From assembly GCA_001899445.1 (NCBI GenBank), contig MPOA01000003.1:124001-188000 (forward strand): a DNA stretch of 64,000 nucleotides, given 5' to 3'. The notes beneath the pieces are model-generated. The model worked only from the letters and a program-made list of their open reading frames with translations, ran no database searches and had not been told where the DNA came from. Source of the stretch: Candidatus Desulfopertinax cowenii. GTDB taxonomy: Bacteria; Bacillota; Desulfotomaculia; Desulfotomaculales; Desulforudaceae. Positions 53,501 through 61,801 of the stretch are shown piece by piece (position 1 is the first letter of the stretch; each line of letters begins with the position of its first letter). The position numbers were made by a program, and so were the translations under genes.

Positions 53501-53939
53501 TAGCACGTTCCTTTCCGCGCTGGTGTTTTTGTTCGTGGCTGTCGGAGTCTGGTACATGAGTAGTTCCTACTCCGAAATGGGGCGGCTCGTACCACAAGTA
53601 GCCGCCGCCGCCCTGGCCGTTTTCAGCGTCATCCAACTGGTGGTCGCGGTAGTACAAAGAAAAGAGGAAAGGCCCTTTGCTGGGGTTGTCGTCAAGCGCT
53701 TATTGGTACTGGCAGCCGGCACTGTCGCCTATATAGTCCTGATACTATACCTCGGCTTCCTTTTCGCCAGCTTTCTTTTCCTGATGTTTTTCTTCTGGTT
53801 CCTCAGCCTTGGTCAGGAAGAGCGGCCCGGCGTACTGCGGATGTTGCTGCTCGCCGTGGGGATCAGCCTCGGATTTTTTCTTCTGTTCAACAACGTATTC
53901 CTGGTACCCTTGCCTCAAGGTTTATGGTTTGGGGGTTAA
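53484..53939 (+). CDS. TctB-type small permease subunit
   Basis: About 150 residues with four hydrophobic helices (about 8-26, 40-60, 75-115, 125-145), the TctB plan. It overlaps the tctA stop. The start is unclear: GTG 53484 lacks a well-spaced site, whereas CTG 53493 is 6 bases after GGGAGGTG. Last gene of the operon; no terminator is evident just after it. Confidence 0.8.
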   Translation: MSPLLNSTFLSALVFLFVAVGVWYMSSSYSEMGRLVPQVAAAALAVFSVIQLVVAVVQRKEERPFAGVVVKRLLVLAAGTVAYIVLILYLGFLFASFLFLMFFFWFLSLGQEERPGVLRMLLLAVGISLGFFLLFNNVFLVPLPQGLWFGG

Positions 53940-54269
53940 GCCTTTTCTTAATATCTCCTTGCTATTCGACAAAATACAGCAAAAGATGTCTTTATTCGCG
54001 GAAGGAGCCCGCGTGCTGGGCGCGGAAAATACAGGTGTCGCCCAGATATTGCCGAAACAGGAAACCAGCTTGCCTTTTTCCAGCTAACATGTCAAGCCAC
54101 CGCCACCAGTTGTATTCTAATGCGCTTGCAAACCTGCCGGGCACTCTGGAATCGCCCTAGGAAGTAGATAGTAATTGTTTACTCCCGCCATTTAGGAAGA
54201 AGTGGTCTGTTAGCGCGCTAAGCGGGTAAGTAACAATATGGGGCATAAAAACGACGGAGGTTTGCGGTC
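53940..54269. other. Intergenic region before the CRISPR-Cas locus
   Basis: 330 bases. No gene, CRISPR repeat unit or clear terminator is seen. No convincing promoter for cas6 either. Confidence 0.45.
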
Positions 54270-55037
54270 GTGCAACTGACACTGGTTTTGGGGGCCGCCG
54301 GACCGGTTAGCCTGTCCGTACACTACGCCGGCCTGGTGCAGGGGCTGCTTTACCGGGTGATGGAAAACCCGGCGCTGAAGAGCTACCTGCACGAGCAGGG
54401 TTTCGCCTACGAGAACAGGCGCTTTAAGCTTTTCACCTTCTCCCGGCTGATGAGCGGGGTGGTGCGTTACGACCGCAACACGGGGAACCTCCTCCTGAAG
54501 CCCCCACTCTACCTGGTTATTTGCTCCCCGGTTTCCTTCATCCTGCAGGAGATCGGCACCGGCCTTTTGCGGCGGGGGTGGCTGCGCCTGGGCCCGGCCC
54601 GCCTGGAGGTGCGGGAGATGTATATCGCCGCGCTGCGGGTGGCCCAAAGTACCGTTCGGGTGCGCATGCTCTCCCCCCTGGTCGTCTACAGCACCCTGTT
54701 AACCGCAAGCGGCCGCAAATTCACCTATTATTACTCGCCGTTCGAGCCGCGCTTTTCCGAACTGGTGCGCGAAAACCTGGCTAAAAAACATGCTCTTATC
54801 CACGGCCGTCCGGCACTCGCGGACGGCTTTGCCATCCGGCCGGTGGGCGTTACCGAGAAAGACCACAAGATCACCCGCTACAAAGATACCATCATCAAGG
54901 GGTGGATGGGGGAGTACGAACTTGCCGGTGATCCGGATCTGCTGCAGGTCGCCCTGGACGCCGGGCTGGGCAGCAAGAACTCCCAGGGCCACGGCTGTTG
55001 TACGCTCGTGCAGCGGGGAGGAAAAGATCCGTTTTAA
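54270..55037 (+). CDS. cas6: CRISPR pre-crRNA endoribonuclease Cas6
   Basis: A 255-residue RAMP protein. The N-terminal ferredoxin-like fold includes GLLYRVM; the C-terminal Gly-rich loop GLGSKNSQGHGCCTLV is the Cas6 hallmark. Cas6 cuts the repeat in the pre-crRNA to release individual crRNAs. GTG 54270 follows GGAGGTTTGCGG. It is the first gene of the type III-B locus, although the repeats it would cut are not within the window. Confidence 0.92.
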   Translation: MQLTLVLGAAGPVSLSVHYAGLVQGLLYRVMENPALKSYLHEQGFAYENRRFKLFTFSRLMSGVVRYDRNTGNLLLKPPLYLVICSPVSFILQEIGTGLLRRGWLRLGPARLEVREMYIAALRVAQSTVRVRMLSPLVVYSTLLTASGRKFTYYYSPFEPRFSELVRENLAKKHALIHGRPALADGFAIRPVGVTEKDHKITRYKDTIIKGWMGEYELAGDPDLLQVALDAGLGSKNSQGHGCCTLVQRGGKDPF

Positions 55038-55082
55038 CTAACGGGCGGGCAAACGGGCTGATGAGCGAACAAGGGTGTAAGT

Positions 55083-55976
55083 ATGGAGCGGATGACCAAC
55101 AAGCGGTGCGGTGCGGAGATTCTGGTGGCCACCTTGGGCGTGGAGCCCCAGGTGGTGACCATCACCCTGGACCGGCTTTTGGCCGCCGGCCGGACCATCG
55201 GCGAGGTAGCCGTGGTGCACACCCTGGACGCCGGCGTCCGGGAGGCGCTGGCGGTGGTCGCGGCCGAGTTCGGGAGGGGCTTTTATCCCGGCGTGCGGCT
55301 GCGGGCCGTTCCCGTGACCGGGGCCCGCGGGGCGGTCACGGATTTCCACGGGGAAGAGTGCCTGCGGGCGCTGCTGGGCACCCTGTACGGGGAAGTGCGC
55401 CGGGCGCGCCAACAAGGCGTGACGGTGCACCTTGGCGTCTCCGGCGGCCGGAAGGTGATGGGCATTATCGGGATGGTGGTGGCACAACTGCTTTTTGGGC
55501 CGGAGGACCGCGTCTGGCACCTGGTCACCGCTGGCTGGCACCCGGGGGTCCGGCGTCGGCTGCACCTGACGCCGGCCGACCGAGCCTGGCTGGTGCCGGT
55601 GCCGGTCCTGCGCTGGGCCGAGGCTGGCACCCTGATGCGGACGGTGGCCGAACTAGACGACCCGGCGGAGGTGGTGGCCTGGTACGAGCGGCTCACCCGC
55701 GCCGCCGCGGCCCGGCGCCGCGCCGAGTTCGTCCGCCGCTGGCTCACGCCGGCCGAGCGGAAGGTGGCCCGCCTGGCCTGCCGCGGCCTGGACAACGCGG
55801 CCATCGCCGCGGCGCTCGGCAAACGGGAGCAAACGGTGGCCAACCAGCTCCGGGAGGTGTACGCCAAACTGCGGGAGTGGCTGGGCTACCCGGAGGCGAA
55901 CGTGGGCCGCAGCGCGCTCATCGCCGAATTCGCGCCTTATTTTGCCGGCGCGGGGGAGGAGAGAGCGGGAAGGTGA
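55083..55976 (+). CDS. CARF-like domain fused to a LuxR-type HTH: candidate cyclic-oligoadenylate-responsive regulator
   Basis: A 297-residue protein. Residues about 12-170 form a Rossmann-like CARF/Csx14-like (NE0113) domain: ILVATLGVEPQVVTITLDRL, VAVVHT, and the ligand-loop motif VHLGVSGGRKVMGIIGMV at about 115-132. Residues about 221-285 are a LuxR/GerE helix-turn-helix (LTPAERKVARLACRGLDNAA, IAAALGKREQTVANQL). No nuclease motif is visible. CARF domains bind cyclic oligoadenylates made by Cas10, so the fusion suggests a signal-controlled transcription factor. Some NE0113 relatives may be ring nucleases; that alternative stands. Confidence 0.8.
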   Translation: MERMTNKRCGAEILVATLGVEPQVVTITLDRLLAAGRTIGEVAVVHTLDAGVREALAVVAAEFGRGFYPGVRLRAVPVTGARGAVTDFHGEECLRALLGTLYGEVRRARQQGVTVHLGVSGGRKVMGIIGMVVAQLLFGPEDRVWHLVTAGWHPGVRRRLHLTPADRAWLVPVPVLRWAEAGTLMRTVAELDDPAEVVAWYERLTRAAAARRRAEFVRRWLTPAERKVARLACRGLDNAAIAAALGKREQTVANQLREVYAKLREWLGYPEANVGRSALIAEFAPYFAGAGEERAGR

Positions 55977-55983
55977 GAAAGCC

Positions 55984-56271
55984 TTGATTCTGTTGAATTT
56001 TTCGCATCCGTTTACCGCCGTGCAGTTGCGGCAATTGGAGGCGCTTACCGGGAAGAAGATCGAGCGGGTCATCGAGATCAACGCCCAAATCGATCCGCAG
56101 CAGCGGATCGCCCCGCAGGTGCCGCACAGACCTAAGGTCCAGCACCTCAACGCCGCGCCGTTCCCGGGTGGGTCATTCACGACGGTGCCCCCACCGGCGA
56201 ACGAATGGAAATGCGCGTCTGTTTTTGAGGGAGGAGGTTGGAGAAAAAGCTTATGGGCCAGGATTACCTGA
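55984..56271 (+). pseudogene. Truncated Csx15-like CRISPR accessory gene
   Basis: From TTG 55984, 8 bases after the CARF-HTH stop, the frame reads LLNFSHPFTAVQLRQLEALT and GKKIERVIEINAQID, the typical Csx15 N-terminus. After about 40 residues the resemblance ends; the following 50 residues are Pro-rich and unlike the family, and the frame overlaps the cmr2 start. The Csx15 C-terminal half is missing, so the gene is probably a remnant. Confidence 0.6.
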
Positions 56272-58076
56272 TTATCTTTCATATCGGGCCGGTTCAGGAC
56301 TTCATCGCTACGGCGCGACGCAGCCGCGACCTGTGGTTCGGCTCGTGGTTGCTGAGCGAGTTGGCAAAGAAGGCGGCGCTGGAAGTTGTGCATCAGAACG
56401 GCGGCAGGCCTGAGAGTTTAGTCTTTCCGGCGCCAAAGGATCCTGCCGAGTTGCAACCGGGGACACCCTTCAATGTGCCCAACCGCATTGTGGCGGTCGT
56501 GAAGCGGACTCCGGACGGGTTGGTCGAATTGGCGGAGGAGGTCTGGCGAGCTGTTTTCGCGCACCTCAACAAACTCTGCGACGGCGCCTTCGCTGAAATC
56601 AAGGGCGAGTTTGACCGCACCGCGGCGTGGCGCCAGGTCGAGGATTTCCTCGAGTTCTTCTGGGCGGCCCATCCCTTGGGCGACAACTACGAAAAGACGC
56701 GCGCCCTGGTCGAGGCTTTGCTGAACACCCGGAAGGCAACGCACGACTTTGCGCCCGTTTGCTGGGAGAGTGAGGCGCCCAAGTGTTCGCTCGACGGGTG
56801 CCGGGAGTCGGTCATTCCCGAACGCGCTTACCGTCAATCGACCAAAAAAGAAAACGAACTTCACACCAAGTACGGTGTAAGGCCCGGCGAGCGACTGTGC
56901 GGGGTATGTCTGCTGAAGCGGCACGGCCAGCGGGGAAAAGAAGAGCGTTTTTTCAGTACCTCTCACGTCGCTGCCCTTCCTTTGCTGGAAAGGCTCACTG
57001 AAAAACATCGCCCGCTCGTTGAGGCGTACATTACAAAGCTGAAGGAACTCGATATTATGCGGGACGCCCTTGGCACGGTTGGGGAATCTCATCCGGTGTT
57101 CGAGCGGCACGACGGTTATTTGTTGTTTTCGGAGCGCCTTCATGAATACCTCCCCGAAAACCGGCTGCCTCAAGCCAAGGAGACGCTACGCCACTTTCTG
57201 AAGCAAGCCTTTGGTGGGAAAGAGCCGCTTCCTTATTATGTTCTTTTGCTGGCAGACGGCGATCATCTGGGCCGGGTGATTGATGCGCAGAAGACGCCTG
57301 GCGCCCACCGCGCGCTTTCCCGGGCGCAGAGCATTTTCGCGCAAGAGGCGCGGGATATCGTTCGGGAGCACCGCGGTTCACTGATCTATTCCGGCGGTGA
57401 TGATGTCCTGGCGCTAGTGCCTCTGCACAAGGTGCTGGCCTGTGCCCGTTGCTTGGCCGAAACCTTCCGCCGGCGACTGGCAAACTTCAAGGCGGACGAC
57501 GGCCGCACTTCGCCGACGCTGTCCGCCGGCATTGTAATCGCCCACCATCTTGATCCTTTAGCCGATGCTTTGGAACTGGCGCGGGCGACCGAGAAGGCGG
57601 CGAAATCGGTATCGGGCAAGAACGCGCTGGCGGTAACGCTCAGCAAACGAAGCGGGGCGGCGCGGACCGTTAAAGGTGCCTGGGGCACACTAGACCGGTG
57701 GTTGGAATGGTTCACTGATCTACACCGGGCCGAGGCTATACCTGATGCTGCCGCCTATGAATTGCGAGACCTTGCCAGGATGCTTGCGGTACCGGATGGT
57801 GTCCCAGACGAGGGGTTGAAGGCCAGACTTCAGGAAGCAGCGCGCTTGGAGGCTATCCGCATCTTGCGGCGCAAGAAAGCTAAACGGGGTGCAGAGCCAA
57901 TTGCGAAGCCAGTATTAGAGGAGCTGGAAAAGCGACTGGCAGAAGGTGAGTTTTCGTTTGAAAAGCTTAACCAGCTGGCAGACGAGCTCGTTATTGCGCA
58001 TGAATTCGCTGTGGCAATGGACCTTGCTGGTGAGCGCATGTTGGCAACATCAAACGGGGAGGTGAGGCCAAAGTGA
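56253..58076 (+). CDS. cmr2: Cas10 / Cmr2, type III-B, without HD domain
   Basis: A protein of 607 residues from ATG 56253 (TTG 56238 also possible). It starts directly with IIFHIGPVQDFIATARRSRD, the first cyclase-like segment, so the usual N-terminal HD nuclease is absent. A zinc site is suggested by CSLDGC and CGVC. The palm domain has LLADGDHLG and an intact GGDD at residues 381-384 (SLIYSGGDDVLALV), the site that makes cyclic oligoadenylates. Expected activity: signalling by cOA but no DNA cleavage. Its stop overlaps cmr3 by 4 bases. Confidence 0.93.
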   Translation: MGQDYLIIFHIGPVQDFIATARRSRDLWFGSWLLSELAKKAALEVVHQNGGRPESLVFPAPKDPAELQPGTPFNVPNRIVAVVKRTPDGLVELAEEVWRAVFAHLNKLCDGAFAEIKGEFDRTAAWRQVEDFLEFFWAAHPLGDNYEKTRALVEALLNTRKATHDFAPVCWESEAPKCSLDGCRESVIPERAYRQSTKKENELHTKYGVRPGERLCGVCLLKRHGQRGKEERFFSTSHVAALPLLERLTEKHRPLVEAYITKLKELDIMRDALGTVGESHPVFERHDGYLLFSERLHEYLPENRLPQAKETLRHFLKQAFGGKEPLPYYVLLLADGDHLGRVIDAQKTPGAHRALSRAQSIFAQEARDIVREHRGSLIYSGGDDVLALVPLHKVLACARCLAETFRRRLANFKADDGRTSPTLSAGIVIAHHLDPLADALELARATEKAAKSVSGKNALAVTLSKRSGAARTVKGAWGTLDRWLEWFTDLHRAEAIPDAAAYELRDLARMLAVPDGVPDEGLKARLQEAARLEAIRILRRKKAKRGAEPIAKPVLEELEKRLAEGEFSFEKLNQLADELVIAHEFAVAMDLAGERMLATSNGEVRPK

Positions 58077-59287
58077 GCGTCTGGATCATTGAACCCCGCG
58101 ATCCTTTGATTGTCAGGGATGGTCGTCCTTTCGGGCCGTTTCCTGGTGCGCGGGCGTTTTCCCTGAAGTTCCCGTTTCCGTCTACTGTGGCAGGGGGTGT
58201 CCGCACACGCGTCGGTCTGTACAAGTACGGCCGGTTTGGTCCTGATGTTATACAAGAAATTAAGCGCATTCGGGTGCGGGGGCCGTTGCTGGCGGAGTTG
58301 GAGACAACCGGCGAGGACGTTGCTGAGTGGCTGGTCCCGGCACCGGCCGATGCCCTGTTGCTCGATTTGGAGCCGGCTGATCCGGGCAGGGCGATGCTTA
58401 AACGGCTGGTGCCGCTGGAGCTGCCTTCAGGGGCAAAGACCGATCTGAGTACTATAGTCCTGGAGGAAGTAGCGCTGGTCGGGCTGCCGCAACGTGATCC
58501 CCGCAAGCCCTGCAAGGCAGCACCGGGCTTTTGGCGGTGGACTTTCTTTGAAAAATGGCTGGAGATGCCCGTTGATCAGGAGGTAACCTTTGCCGCCATG
58601 GGGCACGATGGCCCGGTTCCAGAAGTACGGATGCACGTGGGCATAAGACCCGAGACGCAAACGGCCGACGAAGAACGCGGGGCGCTGTTCCAGACCCGCG
58701 GCCTGGAGTTTGCCCGCTTGGCCGAACCCGGAAAGCTGAAATCCGCCCGCCGGCTGGGCCTGATCGTGGAGGCGGACACCACCGGCTTAAAGCCGGGCAT
58801 TGCGCCCCTCGGCGGAGAGCGGCGCCTGGTCTACTGGCGGTCGAGCCGCCAGGCGTTTCCCACCCTTTCCCCAGACTTGAAACAGAAGATCCTTGACCAG
58901 CGGCACTGCCGCCTTATCCTGCTGACCCCAGCCTGCTTCCTAGACGGCTGGAAACCGAGGTGGCTGCTTGACCGGCGGGAGGGCGTAAAACCAACCCTGC
59001 GGGCGGCGGCGGTTAAACGGCCGGCGGTGGTATCCGGCTGGAGTTTCGAGCATGGCAAACCCAAACCCACCCGCCGCCTGGCGCCGGCCGGCACCGTCTA
59101 CTTCCTGCGGCTGGAGGGCAAAGAGGCGGCCATAGCGCGGTGGCTCGAAGCCGTCTGGATGCAGGCCGTCAGCGACGGAGAGCAGGACCGCCGCGACGGT
59201 TTCGGCTTGGCCGTGCTGGGGGCCTGGGACGGTAAGTTACGCCCGATGGAGGTGGAAAAAGAGCATGCGCAAGCTGCCACGAGATGA
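58073..59287 (+). CDS. cmr3: Type III-B effector subunit Cmr3
   Basis: A 404-residue RAMP protein with the Cmr3 N-terminus (IEPRDPLIVRDGRPFG, FPFPSTVAGGVRTRVG) and a C-terminal Gly-rich segment. Cmr3 pairs with Cmr2 and grips the 5' handle of the crRNA. GTG 58073 overlaps the cmr2 stop, so the two are translationally coupled. Confidence 0.92.
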   Translation: MSVWIIEPRDPLIVRDGRPFGPFPGARAFSLKFPFPSTVAGGVRTRVGLYKYGRFGPDVIQEIKRIRVRGPLLAELETTGEDVAEWLVPAPADALLLDLEPADPGRAMLKRLVPLELPSGAKTDLSTIVLEEVALVGLPQRDPRKPCKAAPGFWRWTFFEKWLEMPVDQEVTFAAMGHDGPVPEVRMHVGIRPETQTADEERGALFQTRGLEFARLAEPGKLKSARRLGLIVEADTTGLKPGIAPLGGERRLVYWRSSRQAFPTLSPDLKQKILDQRHCRLILLTPACFLDGWKPRWLLDRREGVKPTLRAAAVKRPAVVSGWSFEHGKPKPTRRLAPAGTVYFLRLEGKEAAIARWLEAVWMQAVSDGEQDRRDGFGLAVLGAWDGKLRPMEVEKEHAQAATR

Positions 59288-59363
59288 AAGCAGGGCGGAA
59301 CTCGTCCCGCCGGCGGTCGAACCCCGCCTTGACCGGCGGTTGGCGGGTACCAAGGAGGTTTCA

Positions 59364-60560
59364 TTGATAACTCAAGTCCGCCACTACGAACTGATTACGC
59401 CGCTTTTCGGCGGCGGGGTGGACCCGGGCGAAGCCGACCCGTTAACGATTATCCGGGGCCCGGCAATCCGGGGTCAGTTGCGCTTCTGGTGGCGGGCTTG
59501 CCGGGGCGGGCAGTTCAACGGTGACTTGCGGATGATGAAAGAGGCGGAAGATGAACTTTGGGGAGCGGCCAGCACGGAAAAGGAACCACGCCCGTCCCTG
59601 GTGCAGATCAGACTGGAAATCGCCAACGGTGGACAGCACGTCCAGCCTTTTGAGAGTCGGACCCGACCTTCCCCGAATTGGAGGGACTTAGCTTACGCTA
59701 CCTTTCCTTTGCAAGATAAAAACCCTCCCGGCGAAGTAAGAACGGGAGTAAAATTTAAGCTCACCCTCACCTATCCCCAAAAGCGGAGGGCAGAAGTTGA
59801 AGCCGCCCTGTGGGCCTGGGAGACCTTCGGCGGTGTTGGTGCCCGTACCCGGCGCGGCTTCGGGGCATTGAAACTGCTTCGAATCGATGACAAGCCGGTA
59901 CCGTTACCCGGGGCTGCTGACGTAGTAACGCAGATCCGCGAAGGGCTGCAACGGCACGTGACTGCCGGGGAGTGGCCCGCCCAAGTACCCCATCTTGCGC
60001 CCGCGCTCACAATGAAGGTGACGCAAGGCCATCCGAACCCAAAGGCCGCCTGGACGTACTTGATCAAGCAGCTGAAAGCGTTCCGCCAGGCCCGTAATTC
60101 CGGCGTTTCGCCCCGGCAACCCGGGCGCAGCCGGTGGCCGGAACCGGACGCCATCCGAAAACTTACGGGTAACCGGGCCCCAAAGCACCGCCAGGCTCTG
60201 CTAAATATTGACAAGTTTCCGCGGGCGGCGTTCGGTTTGCCGATTGTGTTTCATTTCAAAGACGCTGGGGACCCGCAAGATACTATCCTGCAAGGAAAAG
60301 CTTGCGACCGCTTGGCCAGCCCACTTATTCTCCGCCCCCTGGCCTGCGCCGATAGCGCGGTTGGCTTGGCAGTGATTCTGGAAGGAACAGGTCTGATGGC
60401 ACTGCCCGGAGGCCTAGCACTCAAAGAAGCAAAAGGGGTAACGGGCAAGAGTTGGCCGGTGGAGGCTGGGCTCAGCAAAGTCGAAGCCAAGAAGATCGAG
60501 CCGCTCAACGGCAACCCCGCCCTTTTGGAAGCCTTTCTGGAATTTTTAAATTCTTCTTAA
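59364..60560 (+). CDS. cmr1: Type III-B effector subunit Cmr1
   Basis: A 398-residue RAMP protein. TTG 59364 is chosen because AAGGAGGTT lies just upstream and the product then begins at ITQVRHYELITPLFGGG, the normal Cmr1 start; a frame from 59265 would overlap cmr3. RGQLRFWWRA and the FGGVGARTRRGFGAL Gly-rich motif are present. Cmr1 caps the 3' end of the crRNA filament in type III-B complexes and marks this as the Cmr subtype. Confidence 0.92.
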   Translation: MITQVRHYELITPLFGGGVDPGEADPLTIIRGPAIRGQLRFWWRACRGGQFNGDLRMMKEAEDELWGAASTEKEPRPSLVQIRLEIANGGQHVQPFESRTRPSPNWRDLAYATFPLQDKNPPGEVRTGVKFKLTLTYPQKRRAEVEAALWAWETFGGVGARTRRGFGALKLLRIDDKPVPLPGAADVVTQIREGLQRHVTAGEWPAQVPHLAPALTMKVTQGHPNPKAAWTYLIKQLKAFRQARNSGVSPRQPGRSRWPEPDAIRKLTGNRAPKHRQALLNIDKFPRAAFGLPIVFHFKDAGDPQDTILQGKACDRLASPLILRPLACADSAVGLAVILEGTGLMALPGGLALKEAKGVTGKSWPVEAGLSKVEAKKIEPLNGNPALLEAFLEFLNSS

Positions 60561-60576
60561 GGAGGTTTGAGACGCA

Positions 60577-61452
60577 ATGAACGCCCGCTTGCTTTTCATT
60601 CACGCCTTCTCCCCCCTGCACGCCGGGACCGGACAGGCGGTGGGGGCGATCGACCTGCCGGTCGCCCGGGAGAAGGCCACCGGTCTGCCTTACCTTCCCG
60701 GTTCCTCCCTTAAAGGGGTGTTGCGGGAGGCCTGCCCCGATGAGGAATTGCGCAGATGCGTCTTCGGCCCGGAACCCAGCCACGCTAGCGACTACGCGGG
60801 CTCGGTGCAAATCTCAGACCAGCGGCTGTTGGTGCTGCCGGTCCGAAGCCTCAAAGGCACGTTCGCCTGGGTGACCGCCCCGTTTATTCTGCGCCGTTTC
60901 TTGCGGGACGCCGGCTGTGCCGCCGTTTCCGGCCTGCCAACGGCGGTGCCTTCTCCCGCGGGGGTGCGTTCCTGCCTGGTTCCGGGCAACGCGGAGGTCA
61001 TCGTGCACAACGGCCGGGTTATCCTGGAGGATCTCGACCTTGACGGCCAAGACGACGCCGGGACGCAGGCTTGGGCGGCTTGGATCGGCGGCCAGGTTTT
61101 CGCCGACGACCCGGATTGGCAGGCCGTTTTTACGGCGCGTTTCTGTGTCGTGCACGATGACGTCCTTGGTTTTCTATTGGAGACCGCTACCGAAATCACG
61201 GCGCGCATAAGGTTGCAGGAAGAGGCGAAAACGGTCCAAGAGGGCGGGCTCTGGTATGAAGAAGCACTTCCCGCGGAGACCGTACTCTCGGGGTTGATTG
61301 TGGCGACGCCCGTCATGGCGGAGGCGGATGAGGTATTCCGCACGCTGGCCGACCTGGTGGCTGGGCCGCTGCAGTTGGGTGGCAAGGCGACGGTCGGGCG
61401 AGGGCTTTGCCGGCTGCGGCTGACGGGGGGGGTTAGCCGTGCGGACACGTAG
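60577..61452 (+). CDS. cmr4: Type III-B backbone subunit and target RNase Cmr4
   Basis: A 291-residue Cas7-like protein with ATG 60577 after AAGGAGGTTTGAG. The catalytic loop GAIDLPVAREKATGLPYLPG keeps the conserved Asp used to cut target RNA at 6-base steps, and the Gly-rich GGKATVGRGLCRLRL motif closes the fold. It should form the helical backbone along the crRNA. The next gene starts within its last 14 bases. Confidence 0.93.
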   Translation: MNARLLFIHAFSPLHAGTGQAVGAIDLPVAREKATGLPYLPGSSLKGVLREACPDEELRRCVFGPEPSHASDYAGSVQISDQRLLVLPVRSLKGTFAWVTAPFILRRFLRDAGCAAVSGLPTAVPSPAGVRSCLVPGNAEVIVHNGRVILEDLDLDGQDDAGTQAWAAWIGGQVFADDPDWQAVFTARFCVVHDDVLGFLLETATEITARIRLQEEAKTVQEGGLWYEEALPAETVLSGLIVATPVMAEADEVFRTLADLVAGPLQLGGKATVGRGLCRLRLTGGVSRADT

Positions 61453-61801
61453 CCAGGAATATGCGGCACAAGTTTTTGCGCAGGTGGCAAAGGTGGGCGA
61501 AGATGAGCGCCGGAAGTACGGCTCCCTGGCCCACCGGCTGCCGGTGCTTGTGCGCACCGCCGGGTTGGCCCAGGCGCTAGCTTTCGTCGAGGCGCGGGGC
61601 AGCCAGGCGGGGGAGAAATTACTGGCGCACATCGCCGAAGTTGTTCAGGAAAAAGAACTGCTTAAGCGCAGCCGCGAGGCCGAACTTGAGGAATACATGG
61701 ATCTTACCCGTAAGGTGCTGGACGCCTTGGTCTGGTACAAACGGTTCGCCCAATCGGTACTGGGCGTGGAGGCGACCGCGGATAAGGGGGTGGACGGATG
61801 A
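61439..61801 (+). CDS. cmr5: Type III-B small subunit Cmr5
   Basis: A 120-residue, mostly helical protein (AAQVFAQVAKVGEDERRKYG, LPVLVRTAGLAQALAFVEAR) matching Cmr5, which lines the inner face of the complex. It overlaps cmr4 and cmr6 at both ends. Confidence 0.9.
   Translation: MRTRSQEYAAQVFAQVAKVGEDERRKYGSLAHRLPVLVRTAGLAQALAFVEARGSQAGEKLLAHIAEVVQEKELLKRSREAELEEYMDLTRKVLDALVWYKRFAQSVLGVEATADKGVDG

Noticed and set aside
53940-54269. Possible CRISPR array before cas6
   Set aside because: No repeated 25-37-base unit with regular spacing is present here or in the other gaps I read.
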